Assembly (NCBI RefSeq): GCF_003610355.1
Contig: NZ_RAPY01000004.1
Span: forward strand, 496,001 to 560,000
Length of the DNA stretch: 64,000 nucleotides
Source: Sphingobacterium detergens
GTDB lineage: Bacteria; Bacteroidota; Bacteroidia; Sphingobacteriales; Sphingobacteriaceae
Direction: 5' to 3'
The notes under the pieces are model-generated. The model did no database searches and was not told where the DNA came from. It was given only the letters and a program-made list of their open reading frames with translations. Shown one piece after another: positions 8,615-17,656 of this stretch; the stretch's first letter is position 1, and each line of letters starts with the position of its first letter. The translations under genes were made by a program, and so were the position numbers.

Positions 8615-9181
8615 TTATCTCGATTTAAGTCTGCTCAATGTTTCTTGAGTAATGTCAAGATAGGACGCAAGGATTTTATTTGAGAGTCGTTGAATATACA
8701 TTGGTTCTTCACTCATTAGCCTGTCGTAGCGTTGTTTAGCTGAAAGCGTTATGCGATTTTCTATCTTCTTATTTTGATGTAAATAAGCCATTTCTAAAAA
8801 CTTTCTGTAAAAATTTTCCCATAAGGGGATATCTGACACCAACTGATAAAAATCTTTATTACTTATTGTATACAGTTCAGAATTTTCGAGCGTTTCGACA
8901 AATTCAAACGAGCTTTTTTGCGAAATAAAGCTGGAAACCGAAGTAACGATAGAATTATCGAATGCAATGTGCCTTGTTTTTTCATGTCCTTGCTTAGTTA
9001 AGTAATATGTCCGAATACAACCGCTATGTACAAAATATAACTCTTTACAAGTTTCTCCCTCTGAAAGTAATAGGGTATTCTTTTTTACAGTCTTTGGTCT
9101 GAAGCATCCACTTATTTGGTCGATTTGTTTATCGGTGATGTTCGTATTGTTTTTAAGATAATATTTTAGTTTTCCTGTCAT
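8615..9181 (-). CDS. Crp/Fnr-family transcriptional regulator
   Basis: The 188-aa protein has an N-terminal cyclic-nucleotide-binding-type barrel (KNTLLLSEGETCKELYFVHSG, about residues 33-53). A dimerisation helix follows, then a C-terminal HTH ending ILASYLDITQETLSRLKS. The barrel lacks the full cAMP-binding PRxxS cassette, as is usual for this Bacteroidota group, so its ligand is unknown. No Fnr cysteine cluster is seen. It is encoded just upstream of the TPR gene. Confidence 0.85.
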   Translation of the reverse strand: MTGKLKYYLKNNTNITDKQIDQISGCFRPKTVKKNTLLLSEGETCKELYFVHSGCIRTYYLTKQGHEKTRHIAFDNSIVTSVSSFISQKSSFEFVETLENSELYTISNKDFYQLVSDIPLWENFYRKFLEMAYLHQNKKIENRITLSAKQRYDRLMSEEPMYIQRLSNKILASYLDITQETLSRLKSR

Positions 9182-9464
9182 ACTAATTATTGTTGTGTTA
9201 TCTGTTTAGCAATTACGGCTAACAGTTTTGGGCTTGACATTCGAATGGATTTTTACCATATATCTAAATATAAAGCTGATAACTCAAAGTTAGAAAAACT
9301 TTGATACGAAGAACAAAATCCGCATACCTCCAACCACGACTAGCTGTAAGGTTGCTAAATTGTCTTTTTATTTAATCACGCTATCCAGTTCATTTTTCGT
9401 TGTTGAAAACATCGAGCATGGTTGGAAATCCTTATCTTTCGATGTTATTTATTAAGGTCAAAAA

Positions 9465-10106
9465 ATGGCAAATAGTGTTTCTTCAGATATTTTAGAGAAG
9501 TGGCTTAATGCTTGGTCATTATCACGAGAATTGCCGCTACCGACTAAGTTTAAATCTGGCTATAAAGTTGACGTTGGTTATGAGAAACAAAAGGCTCGCT
9601 ATGTGTTTAGAGAGCTTAATAATGACTTTATTAAACTTTCAGAGACTATAAATGAAACTTGGGTTTTTTTGAAAGTTTGTGCTTCTCCCAAAGAAATCAA
9701 AAATAAGCTATCTGAAAAATGGGTAATTCAACCACAGGGATATATGATGTCTTGTATCTCTCCGATGAATATTCCAAATAAACGCCTACCCGACGGTTAC
9801 GAGATAGAATTTGACGGCTATAATTCAACAACAGTTGTCAAAATTGTGACTAAAGATGGGGAGTTGGCTTGCATAGGTCGGCTTGTTATTGTAGATGATT
9901 TGGCTGTCTATGATAGAATTTCAACAGAAGAAAATCATAAAAGAAAAGGTCTCGCTACTTTTTTGATTAAGGAACTTGAACGAATTGCTTTATCGAAAAA
10001 CGTTCACAGAAATTTCTTGGTAGCAACAGAACAAGGAAAATTGTTATATCAATCTTTGGGGTGGAAAATTTGTAGTCTTTATACTTCAGTGGTTATTCCT
10101 TTTTAA
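9465..10106 (+). CDS. GNAT-family N-acetyltransferase
   Basis: The 213-aa protein has a C-terminal GNAT core: ACIGRLVIVDDLAVYDRISTEE, the acetyl-CoA loop NHKRKGLATFLIKELERIAL (RxxGxA form) and LLYQSLGWK near the end. The N-terminal ~100 residues are not recognised and may shape substrate choice. It stands alone, followed closely by direct-repeat copy A with its terminator hairpin. The acceptor substrate is unknown. Confidence 0.85.
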   Translation: MANSVSSDILEKWLNAWSLSRELPLPTKFKSGYKVDVGYEKQKARYVFRELNNDFIKLSETINETWVFLKVCASPKEIKNKLSEKWVIQPQGYMMSCISPMNIPNKRLPDGYEIEFDGYNSTTVVKIVTKDGELACIGRLVIVDDLAVYDRISTEENHKRKGLATFLIKELERIALSKNVHRNFLVATEQGKLLYQSLGWKICSLYTSVVIPF

Positions 10107-10155
10107 TGCACGTGGAGTATAAAGTAAAAAAATCGCTTATAATCATTTTTTAGAT

Positions 10156-10262
10156 GACGAACCCAACCGACCCTTCTTTCGAATCCTAATGCGGTTTAAA
10201 CAAGAAAAGCTAATCTTGCGATTAGCTTTTTATTGGTGAACCTATTGGTACGAAACTCGAAC
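10156..10262. repeat. Direct repeat copy A with terminator hairpin
   Basis: About 107 bases that reappear at 11973-12082 with ~10 differences. Shared parts are CGAACCCA[AG]CCGACCC, TTTCGAATCCTAATGCGG, the hairpin AAGCTAATC-TTGC-GATTAGCTT flanked by A and T runs, and GGTGAACC[CT]ATTGGTAC. The hairpin ends the GNAT transcript. The pair brackets a ~1.7-kb methyltransferase cassette. Confidence 0.85.
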
Positions 10263-10315
10263 TTTTTTTGGAATATTTATGATCATTGAACCAATTTAAA
10301 AGACTGTCTATATGA

Positions 10316-10522
10316 GCACAAGTTGGATATAGAAAAACCAAAGCCTATAAGGAGATACCGCACATATTATCCTTTGCCTATGAAAACGGCAACGACAATA
10401 TGAAGCAGGTCGTTGAAGCCAATTACAGGCAGGTCAAGGCGGATGTTGTGCCTATTGTAGAAAGCGAGATGGAACGGATTAAGAACGACCCCGATTTACA
10501 GCATTTAATACAACAGGAGTGA
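10316..10522 (+). pseudogene. C-terminal gene remnant, family not recognised
   Basis: An open frame without a start codon follows a TGA at 10313 and ends at 10522. The translation looks protein-like: KAYKEIPHILSFAYENGND, VEANYRQVKADVVPIVESEM, RIKNDPDLQHLIQQE. Its base composition is higher in GC than its surroundings and closer to the mobilization genes at the right end of the window. It is probably the 3' end of a gene truncated when this region was rearranged. Confidence 0.5.
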
Positions 10523-10562
10523 GTTAGTGCCAATTCACCGTTAAATATTAATCCAAATTTTC

Positions 10563-10570
10563 TATCTTTG
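10563..10570 (+). promoter_or_regulatory. Candidate Bacteroidetes -7 element
   Basis: TATCTTTG matches the TAnnTTTG -7 consensus of Bacteroidetes sigma-ABfr promoters and lies 222 bases before the methyltransferase start. No good -33 TTG element is present at the usual spacing. Confidence 0.3.
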
Positions 10571-10791
10571 TGGTCTGTTATACTATATCTAACATATTAT
10601 CTGGTCTTACTCGAAAGACAACTCTAAAAATAGAGTGATTAATGCATTGAAATCTTTTGGTTTTTAATGCACAGATAATCCTATAGACTTATTTCTTAAT
10701 CTTAAACAAAACAAACGATTATCAAATCGACTGCATGATCACTTTTGCGGTGTATTCAACATTTCAAAATGTGGTGACACGATGAATAAAA

Positions 10792-11631
10792 ATGAATAGT
10801 AAACAGTTAATAAGTAGAGATATAGAGCTATTTTACAATAGAGCATCCGAAGAAACTCGACTTGACAAAGGAATGGGCGTATTTGAATTTGAAAGAATTA
10901 AATCACTCGTAGAAAAATATATACCAACTTCATCTTCAAAAATAATAGACATTGGTGGTGGTACGGGAAAGTATTCGGAATGGCTTGCTAAAAAAGGACA
11001 TCAAGTTCATTTGGTAGAGCCAGTTGCAAAACATATACAAATAGCTCAAAACAGAGCGAATAGATTAAAGAACAGGTTTTCTGTACATTTAGGAGAAGCT
11101 CGAAAATTGGAATTTCCAGATAATTATGCAGACCTAATAATACTGCATGGCCCTCTTTATCATCTTCAAAAAAAGGAGGATAGAGATTTAGCCATTTGCG
11201 AAGCTAAACGTATTTTAAAAAATAATGGAACTATTTTGGGGTTTGCCATTAACTATACTGCATCAACATTGGTTGGTCTTTTAAGCGGCTTAATTCACAA
11301 AAAACCATTTTTTGAAATGTGCAAAGAAGAATTAACAAGGGGTATACATAATCCACCTCATGATTTCCCTTGGCTTTTAGCTGAAGCATTTTATCATAAT
11401 CCCGAACAGCTAAAAGATGAATTTATAAATCAAGACTTAACCTATCTAAATACTTATGCGGTTGAGGGTATGGCATGGTTGGATAAAGAATACTTTGCCA
11501 ATATGCTGAATGACAAAAAACGAAGAACATTAATGGAACTTATTCAAGTTACTGAAAACGACAGCTATCTTTTACCCTTTAGTCCACACATGATGATAGC
11601 TGTGCAAAAAAAATATAATTATGGAAAATAA
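10792..11631 (+). CDS. Class I SAM-dependent methyltransferase
   Basis: The 279-aa protein has motif I IIDIGGGTGKYSEWLAKKG (residues 51-69), the acidic strand VHLVEPV, and LIILHGPLYHL with the post-IV region RILKNNGTILGFAINY. This is a Rossmann methyltransferase of the Methyltransf_11/25 type. The C-terminal ~110 residues likely recognise the substrate, which is unknown. The last 11 bases overlap the next small gene, so the two are translated together. The pair is bracketed by direct repeats and so forms a mobile-looking cassette. Confidence 0.85.
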   Translation: MNSKQLISRDIELFYNRASEETRLDKGMGVFEFERIKSLVEKYIPTSSSKIIDIGGGTGKYSEWLAKKGHQVHLVEPVAKHIQIAQNRANRLKNRFSVHLGEARKLEFPDNYADLIILHGPLYHLQKKEDRDLAICEAKRILKNNGTILGFAINYTASTLVGLLSGLIHKKPFFEMCKEELTRGIHNPPHDFPWLLAEAFYHNPEQLKDEFINQDLTYLNTYAVEGMAWLDKEYFANMLNDKKRRTLMELIQVTENDSYLLPFSPHMMIAVQKKYNYGK

Positions 11632-11851
11632 AGAAAAATATTACAAAGCATTAATAGAAAATGACGGTCAACTCAATGAAATTGACCTCGGAGAAAAAAT
11701 AGGACTTAACGAAGATGAAACAAACGAAATAATTGTACAGCTTCTATCTGAACATAAAATTGAATATGCAGAAAACAGGGCGTGTAATTACAGTCTAATG
11801 AAAAGGGTAAGAAAGAAAAATAAATTCAGTGTCAATGCGCATCTATCATAA
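11621..11851 (+). CDS. Small winged-helix-like protein
   Basis: The 76-aa product begins inside the 3' end of the methyltransferase gene (11-base overlap). It has two helices and a conserved tail: GEKIGLNEDETNEIIVQLL and KIEYAENRACNYSLM. The layout resembles a short HTH or winged-helix protein seen in several Bacteroidota accessory regions. No catalytic motif is present. A regulatory role toward its overlapping partner is possible but not shown. Confidence 0.6.
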   Translation: MENKEKYYKALIENDGQLNEIDLGEKIGLNEDETNEIIVQLLSEHKIEYAENRACNYSLMKRVRKKNKFSVNAHLS

Positions 11852-11875
11852 TAACAGTAAGTTACAAGAAAAAAT

Positions 11876-11906
11876 GGGGCAAGTCTTTCTTTTTTAGACT
11901 TGTCCC
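11876..11906 (+). terminator. Rho-independent terminator of methyltransferase cassette
   Basis: GGGGCAAGTCT pairs with AGACTTGTCCC across a T-rich loop, 24 bases after the stop of the 76-aa gene. A run of A precedes it. Confidence 0.6.
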
Positions 11907-11972
11907 AAGAGGTGAACCCGCTGGGATTGGCTCAGTCCCTCAGCTCCCGCGCGCCTTCCTGAACCTCTAACG

Positions 11973-12082
11973 GATCGAACCCAGCCGACCCTTCTTTCGA
12001 ATCCTAATGCGGTTTAAACAAGAAAAGCTAATCTTGCGATTAGCTTTTCTTTTGGTGAACCCATTGGTACAAAACTCGAACC
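11973..12082. repeat. Direct repeat copy B with terminator hairpin
   Basis: Second copy of the repeat at 10156-10262, with the same internal hairpin (AAGCTAATC/GATTAGCTT) and the same GGTGAACC flank. Just before it, GGTGAACCCGCTGGGATT (11911-11928) and CGAACCCAG (11976-11984) look like two halves of a tRNA T-arm separated by ~47 bases; no complete tRNA can be folded. The gap 11852-12254 otherwise holds no gene. Confidence 0.85.
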
Positions 12083-12254
12083 TTTTAAAGGCAGATTTAA
12101 TTCGATTAGCGGCGATAATTTAGCTTAGGCGGTTCTTGTTCTCTACGTCAGCAGAATATCCGCATACGAAAAAAGAGCCGGACAGTTTACATTGACCAGC
12201 TAAGGAGCATCTTGAACAGAGAATGAATGAGTCAGATTAAAACCGCAGGTACGG

Positions 12255-13538
12255 TTAACTTTCTTCAAGGAGGAATTGCTTTGAAAAATCGTCCATTCTT
12301 TGCTTCTGCATTTCCAATTCAACCTGGAATCCCGGGACTTCATTTTCCCGGTTTTCGGTAATAATAAGCAGCTTTCTATGTTGAAGACTACAATACTCTT
12401 TAAGATATAGGGCGAGTTGTTCATGCTTGTTCTTTTTTGAAAGCGGCGGCTTGAAAGAATCAAGTTTAACGATCAAGCCTTCAATATATCCTATTTCGGA
12501 ATTGCATTCCATGATCATCAGCTGTCTTTTTCCAACATCATCGACCTTATCGAATTCTTCAGTGGTGTAAGTGGTTTTGAACGAAATATGCATTGCTGCC
12601 TGAATTTTTGACCGCCAGTTTTCTATCAAAAATGTCAATATGATCGAAGGATATATTTGTGAGATTTCAGAAAGTAGAAAATCATATATCCGTTCAAGAT
12701 GGTCCAAATGCTGACGGGTAATTTCCCTGTTATGTGCTTCTTCCCGCCTGATCACGTTCAATTCCAACATAACATCCTCAAACTTGGTCTTCTTTAAAAA
12801 AAGATGTTTGAAGGTTCCCCAATCAGCACTAATGATCTTTTTCAGGTCCAGAGTAAAGCTGTAGTTAATAAGGATGTCCCCCTCACAAATCGAGGCCCCA
12901 AATTGGTTGAAGTAGGTTCTTTCAATCGATGTCGCAATCGTTCTGTCAATAGCAGTCACCCACCAATTTACTCCATGCTTTGTTTTATAAATGTCTGTGA
13001 TTGTCTGTCTCAGGGCATTTTCAATATCTGATATGATCGTTTTTGCTCTGGAAAGCCTGAAATCGATTGTGTTCTCTGTGAACATCGAAGTTCTGATCCA
13101 CTCAATGGAGTTAGTGGCCACAGCCGCAGCCGCCACCCTTGAAGAAACAACGTTTAGCAATTCCTGATCCTGATCGTTAAAAGCCGCCGCTGAAAAATAG
13201 GAAATTGTAACACAGTCGTAAGGGTCGCCCTTAAAAAAGCCGGATAGGTAACCCATAATGCTAACCATCTCCACCTTTATATTTAGTGATTGGGTATGGT
13301 CTGAATAAAACTCGCAATGGACCGTATCACCTCCATTGGATACACTGACATCCTTTACCCTTATGCCTTTTGAGCCTTCTGCGAGTAAGTTCATGTTTTG
13401 CAAGCCAAACTTTATCACTCCCATCAAAGAGGGAATATTCATTTGGATTGATATTTTCTCGGGTGCCTTTGATAGGCAGCACTTTTTAAATTTTAGCCCA
13501 CTGCCGCAGTAACAAGGCTCATTCCTTCCAACATTCAT
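12255..13538 (-). CDS. SEC-C motif protein of unknown function
   Basis: The 427-aa protein begins MNVGRNEPCYCGSGLKFKKC, the SEC-C zinc-binding motif (Cys9, Cys11, Cys20, Cys21) first known from the end of SecA. The rest is mostly helical, with no known domain, signal peptide or membrane segment. It lies 117 bases downstream of the helicase gene on the same strand, so it may belong to the same defence-type operon. SEC-C motifs are common in accessory proteins of unknown role. Confidence 0.65.
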   Translation of the reverse strand: MNVGRNEPCYCGSGLKFKKCCLSKAPEKISIQMNIPSLMGVIKFGLQNMNLLAEGSKGIRVKDVSVSNGGDTVHCEFYSDHTQSLNIKVEMVSIMGYLSGFFKGDPYDCVTISYFSAAAFNDQDQELLNVVSSRVAAAAVATNSIEWIRTSMFTENTIDFRLSRAKTIISDIENALRQTITDIYKTKHGVNWWVTAIDRTIATSIERTYFNQFGASICEGDILINYSFTLDLKKIISADWGTFKHLFLKKTKFEDVMLELNVIRREEAHNREITRQHLDHLERIYDFLLSEISQIYPSIILTFLIENWRSKIQAAMHISFKTTYTTEEFDKVDDVGKRQLMIMECNSEIGYIEGLIVKLDSFKPPLSKKNKHEQLALYLKEYCSLQHRKLLIITENRENEVPGFQVELEMQKQRMDDFSKQFLLEES

Positions 13539-13655
13539 AGGATATAAATATCGTAAAAAAATGAAGATGGTGAAACATCTCTTGTTTCTTCAGATCTGTG
13601 TGTCTATGAATTGGGGGAAGCTTTTTCGGCCTGCTGCATGGTATATTTTAGGAAT

Positions 13656-16600
13656 CTAATTTTCCGATCCAATAATCGTTAAGTTGATTAGTCCTTTAGT
13701 CTTTAGATAAGAATTTACAACCCCCAATAAAGTAAGTTGATCAGCGGAAGGTTCCTTACTTGACAATCCTGGTTGTACTATAAACATTTCAAATTCCACT
13801 GGATAAGCCTTTCTCGCGAATTCTTTTAATAGAGCAATTTTGTCTCTATCGCCGAGTTCAATTCTGGAACAAGTCTTTCCATTTCCTTTTTTTGTTTCTC
13901 GCCGTAGAAGGTGTTCAAAAAACTCTTTGGCATCTTTAAATTTCCAATTAATTGATTTCATTGCCTGACCACAGACTTCGTAAAGGTCATCTATTCGTTT
14001 GCTTACTGTACCTGCCTTTGCATATTTTAGATGATAAAGTTGAATATTGATAAATTCCTCATGTTGTTTAATAGCAATTATGTCCGCAATCTCACCGCTG
14101 TAATCGTCGTCATAGATAATGTCATAGTCACCATCTTTTAGGTCTTGAATAATCTTAAATTGTATTGAATCTGTAACTTTTGGTTCAACGTGTTGCGACT
14201 CGTTGCTAAGATTGACCCCGGTCCAATCCCATCCTAAAATTTGTTCCTTCGGGTAAGATGGAATTAATTGCTTTAGTTCCACATAACTATTACCGTGTAG
14301 TGATGAACCATCGACGAACCACCAAGTGACTGGATTATCGTACAGGAATTGTACAAAAGGTAACTGCTTTTTCCCCTTAATTATAAGAATTTCATGAGTA
14401 GATGCTACCTGCTCAAATTTATAGTCATCATATCGTGCGTTGTTGAAAAGTACTTGCCTGAATTTTATTGTTTCTTTTGGAGTCACTAAAAGGAATAGCA
14501 ACTCATCAGTTTCTGAAGGTTCGATAATTTTTAGTTCGGTGTTGTAAAATTCGTATGGAATTGAGTCGACAACAATTGTAATCCTTGTTTCAGGTTCAAT
14601 ATAAACAGCTTCATCCCATTCTACTGCAAATGGTATTACCAGTGGCCGCATTGAAATTGAATTGGGGATAAGCGTTTCCTTTAATACTGTGTTCGGATTA
14701 ATATCTGTTCTAATCAACTTACTTCCGATGTGGGAACACCATTCAGTAAATTCCTGGATATCTCCTTTAGCGTGGGACCAAACCCTTCCCTTGTAGGAAC
14801 AACCTATTGAAACTTTTTCACCATTTTCATAACCAGTACCGAAAACAAAAGCTTTTTCTGAACCTTCTTTATCAGCCTGATCTAAGGCTTTCTCAATATC
14901 AAAACCTGTGTGCATGCTGAAAGAGCGGTTCTTGCCTAAAAACTCTTTTAAACCCACATTCTGAAGTCGTACCCGTTCGATTCCATAAAAAGTTTTGAAG
15001 ATATTGATCTTGTTTACAATTTCAGCCTGGTTTCCAATAATTGCTTTCGCTAAGTCTTGGTATAGACCTGCATTATCGCTTGAATTGATGAAAAGCAAAT
15101 TATTTCTCGTATCCCAATGCACTACATATAGCGTCCAACTGATATCATAAATATCTTTTGAATTGCCCCAATCAATGCTATTTTTCTTACCAGTAATGAC
15201 AACCAGTGTTTTCTTATCGCGATTTATTGCATGAAAAAGATAATCAAGATCATCTATATTTGAAATCCCTTCTTGGAAATTATTAGGAAACCAGGTGTCA
15301 GTATGGTTCTTATATACTACCGTACTTAAGGCAGGACGTAAGCTTTGAAATGGAATCTTACTTTCATCTAATCCAGAGAAACCATCTAAATATTCAGAAA
15401 ACTCAATCTCCTTATTAATCCTATTAGTACTAACTCTTGGTAATAACGTGTTCCAATCGGCACCTAGCGCATAAAACTCTTCCAATTCTTTTGGAACGTC
15501 TGCATCCTTCAAATTAACGACTATACTTGCGTTACCTAATTTCTCATCAAATTTGGTTCTGGTAAATCTTCCAGCTAACTGAACAGTTATCGGTAAACTT
15601 TGCCTGATGTCATGAAAAGCGGCAATTTTTAAGTTGGGTAAGTCAAAGCCTTCGCCCAGCATGTCTACACAGACAATGATTTTTGCCTCTTTGCTTAATA
15701 TCTTTCTCTTAGCTTCTTTTCGCTCCTCTACTGACCTGCCTCGATGTATGACTACAGGATTGAGATCGGGATATCTCTTATAAATTTCGTAAACCTCGTC
15801 CGCCCGCGTTTGTTTATTGCAACGAGCCATTAAGATATGATCGTAATCTACGAGATCTTTTCGCAGTTGTGAGACGGCGGCTTCGGCAATTGCGTCATCT
15901 GCTTTAGAATTATCCCATTCATTAACCTGGATCAATGTTATCTTCTTAAAATAACCATCATCCTGAGCTTTCTTTAATGAATAATTAAATATAATCTCAC
16001 CATCCAAACTTTGACCGTCATTCCTAAAAGGAGTCGCAGTGAATTGAATAATCTTATCATCATCGCAAAGTCGTCGAAATGCAGTCCAGGATGGGGCTTT
16101 AACATGGTGTGCTTCATCAATAAATATTTTTGAAACACCACCCGCCAATGCTCTTTGCATTTCCAACCCACCAGCTGTAATTAAATCCATTGTACTGACT
16201 ACCACATTGCACTTCGAAAGAAAATCATTTAGTTCTTCTTTTGTCTTAAAATTCTCATTCAATACGCCAACTACCGGTTTTTTTGCAGATGTTGAAACGA
16301 TAGCGAATTTTGGATTTTGTAAATGACCAAGTGTAAGAAATTTTCCTGAAATCTGCTCTCTTAGCGGGTCTGTGGGAACTATTACCAATAAACGCTTCAC
16401 TTTATCAGCAACTAGCAGTGACAACATTGTTTCAGTTTTACCGGTACCAGTTGGCATTACAACAGTGCCAATTTCACCACCTATCCGCCAGTGCGATAAT
16501 ACATTAAATATCGCAGCGATTTGGGGCTTTCGTAACCCTTGTTTTTCTGTAGTTGGATCTTCTTCGACAAATGAAAAAGTATTGGTCCAACTCTCCCAAG

Positions 16601-16904
16601 CCCCCTCACAATCAAAATCATCGGTAAGACCTGGAAATTTCACCCATTGCAATTTGAGTGAATAAATATTACTACGGGCCGGAATTTTATCCGCAATTAA
16701 GACGTAGTTGTAACCAGATGGTATGGTCTTGCCTTTTCCAACGATACAGTATCGTTGATCATTTGAAACTACTGTTATGAAACCTTCATGTAGTTCTAGG
16801 CTTGTAGAATAAATTGAGGTTTCCGGGAAAAAATATTGTGACAGTAAATTCTTGCCGAATTTTTGGCTTTTAATTAATTCTGGTAAGATAAGCAGGTTTC
16901 TCAT
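13656..16904 (-). CDS. DEAD/DEAH helicase with nuclease-like C-terminus
   Basis: The 1082-aa protein has helicase motifs in order: Walker A MPTGTGKTE (150-158), DEAH box FIDEAHHV (261-268), motif III FTATPFR (288-294) and motif VI QLAGRFTR (about residue 440). This is the SF2 core of type I/III restriction helicases. A ~500-residue middle follows. The C-terminus, around residues 935-965, has GEIADIIAI then IQLYHLKYAKAG and DLYEVCGQAMKS. This resembles a divergent PD-(D/E)XK site in which the usual Glu is replaced (HLK). No methyltransferase or specificity subunit is beside it. A role as DNA-degrading antiphage enzyme is inferred. Confidence 0.8.
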   Translation of the reverse strand: MRNLLILPELIKSQKFGKNLLSQYFFPETSIYSTSLELHEGFITVVSNDQRYCIVGKGKTIPSGYNYVLIADKIPARSNIYSLKLQWVKFPGLTDDFDCEGAWESWTNTFSFVEEDPTTEKQGLRKPQIAAIFNVLSHWRIGGEIGTVVMPTGTGKTETMLSLLVADKVKRLLVIVPTDPLREQISGKFLTLGHLQNPKFAIVSTSAKKPVVGVLNENFKTKEELNDFLSKCNVVVSTMDLITAGGLEMQRALAGGVSKIFIDEAHHVKAPSWTAFRRLCDDDKIIQFTATPFRNDGQSLDGEIIFNYSLKKAQDDGYFKKITLIQVNEWDNSKADDAIAEAAVSQLRKDLVDYDHILMARCNKQTRADEVYEIYKRYPDLNPVVIHRGRSVEERKEAKRKILSKEAKIIVCVDMLGEGFDLPNLKIAAFHDIRQSLPITVQLAGRFTRTKFDEKLGNASIVVNLKDADVPKELEEFYALGADWNTLLPRVSTNRINKEIEFSEYLDGFSGLDESKIPFQSLRPALSTVVYKNHTDTWFPNNFQEGISNIDDLDYLFHAINRDKKTLVVITGKKNSIDWGNSKDIYDISWTLYVVHWDTRNNLLFINSSDNAGLYQDLAKAIIGNQAEIVNKINIFKTFYGIERVRLQNVGLKEFLGKNRSFSMHTGFDIEKALDQADKEGSEKAFVFGTGYENGEKVSIGCSYKGRVWSHAKGDIQEFTEWCSHIGSKLIRTDINPNTVLKETLIPNSISMRPLVIPFAVEWDEAVYIEPETRITIVVDSIPYEFYNTELKIIEPSETDELLFLLVTPKETIKFRQVLFNNARYDDYKFEQVASTHEILIIKGKKQLPFVQFLYDNPVTWWFVDGSSLHGNSYVELKQLIPSYPKEQILGWDWTGVNLSNESQHVEPKVTDSIQFKIIQDLKDGDYDIIYDDDYSGEIADIIAIKQHEEFINIQLYHLKYAKAGTVSKRIDDLYEVCGQAMKSINWKFKDAKEFFEHLLRRETKKGNGKTCSRIELGDRDKIALLKEFARKAYPVEFEMFIVQPGLSSKEPSADQLTLLGVVNSYLKTKGLINLTIIGSEN

Positions 16905-17048
16905 GATAGGGGATTTCTAAAGTCTTTTTTAGGTGTAACAATTTGCCAATCAATGTATTTTGGATAATTTAACTAAATCAAGCATTATACCAAACGGTAA
17001 TTACAGTCATATTTTCTTCTTATAAATATACTATATTGCATATTTGAC

Positions 17049-17461
17049 ATGTCGCTAAATAATCCTGTGTCTGAACTGCCAAATTTTCATTATTTCCAAA
17101 GTTTAGCCAGCATTTCAGGAAAGATCTTGTGAAGTACAACAGGCTAATATGCTATCTCAAAGTGATCCGATGGAGACACTTAAAGCCTCTTTCGATCAGC
17201 TTTCTAATATGCGGAATGTGTATGAAAATGCCTGTGGGAGAATTTAGAATACCTGCGATTGATTCGATTTTATTAGATAGCACACTGGGTATCAAAATGA
17301 ATGGGCTACTCAAAATTGAATAGCCTAATGATTTTAGGACATCAGTCCCGGATCGTACCGAGCTCGGGAATTGGTTTGAACTCTTGGGGAATTTATTTGA
17401 TCGTTTGGAACCAGTTTTTGAAGAAAGTAAAAACCTGAAAAACAAAGGTTTAATGTTGTGA
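17049..17461 (+). pseudogene. Degenerate gene with frameshifts and a nonsense codon
   Basis: Protein-like text runs through three frames. Frame 1: MSLNNPVSELPNFHYFQSLA from ATG 17049. Frame 2: MLSQSDPMETLKASFDQLSN and MRNVYENACGRI. Frame 3: EFRIPAIDSILLDSTLGI, KMNGLLKIE, TAG at 17321, then PNDFRTSVPDRTELGNWFEL up to TGA 17459. The sum is about 135 residues of an unidentified protein. It fills the 752-base gap between the helicase and the two-core nuclease and points to past gene loss in this island. Confidence 0.5.
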
Positions 17462-17656
17462 GTGTTTCTTTTATTTTTATAAGTCTTCAATTTTGATCTT
17501 TTAATCAAGTGAAATCAGTATAAGGTTACCTTCTTGAAAGCGGATAACTTTGAAAAAAAAATGGAGGTTCGGGATTTTCTTAGAACACCTTTTGCGTTCA
17601 AAATGGTGAAATATCATCGATTTCTATTCTCAGATAATGATTACTTGCCGATAAAT

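Noticed and set aside
10156-12082. Integron attC-like sites
   Set aside because: One ACCCAAC core-like heptamer is present in copy A but not in copy B, no paired GTTRRRY core is found, and no integron integrase is in the window.
17349-17377. GTACCGAGCTCG match to a common cloning polylinker
   Set aside because: Only 12 bases match, flanking bases differ, and the match lies inside a frame that reads as protein on both sides; chance is the simpler explanation.
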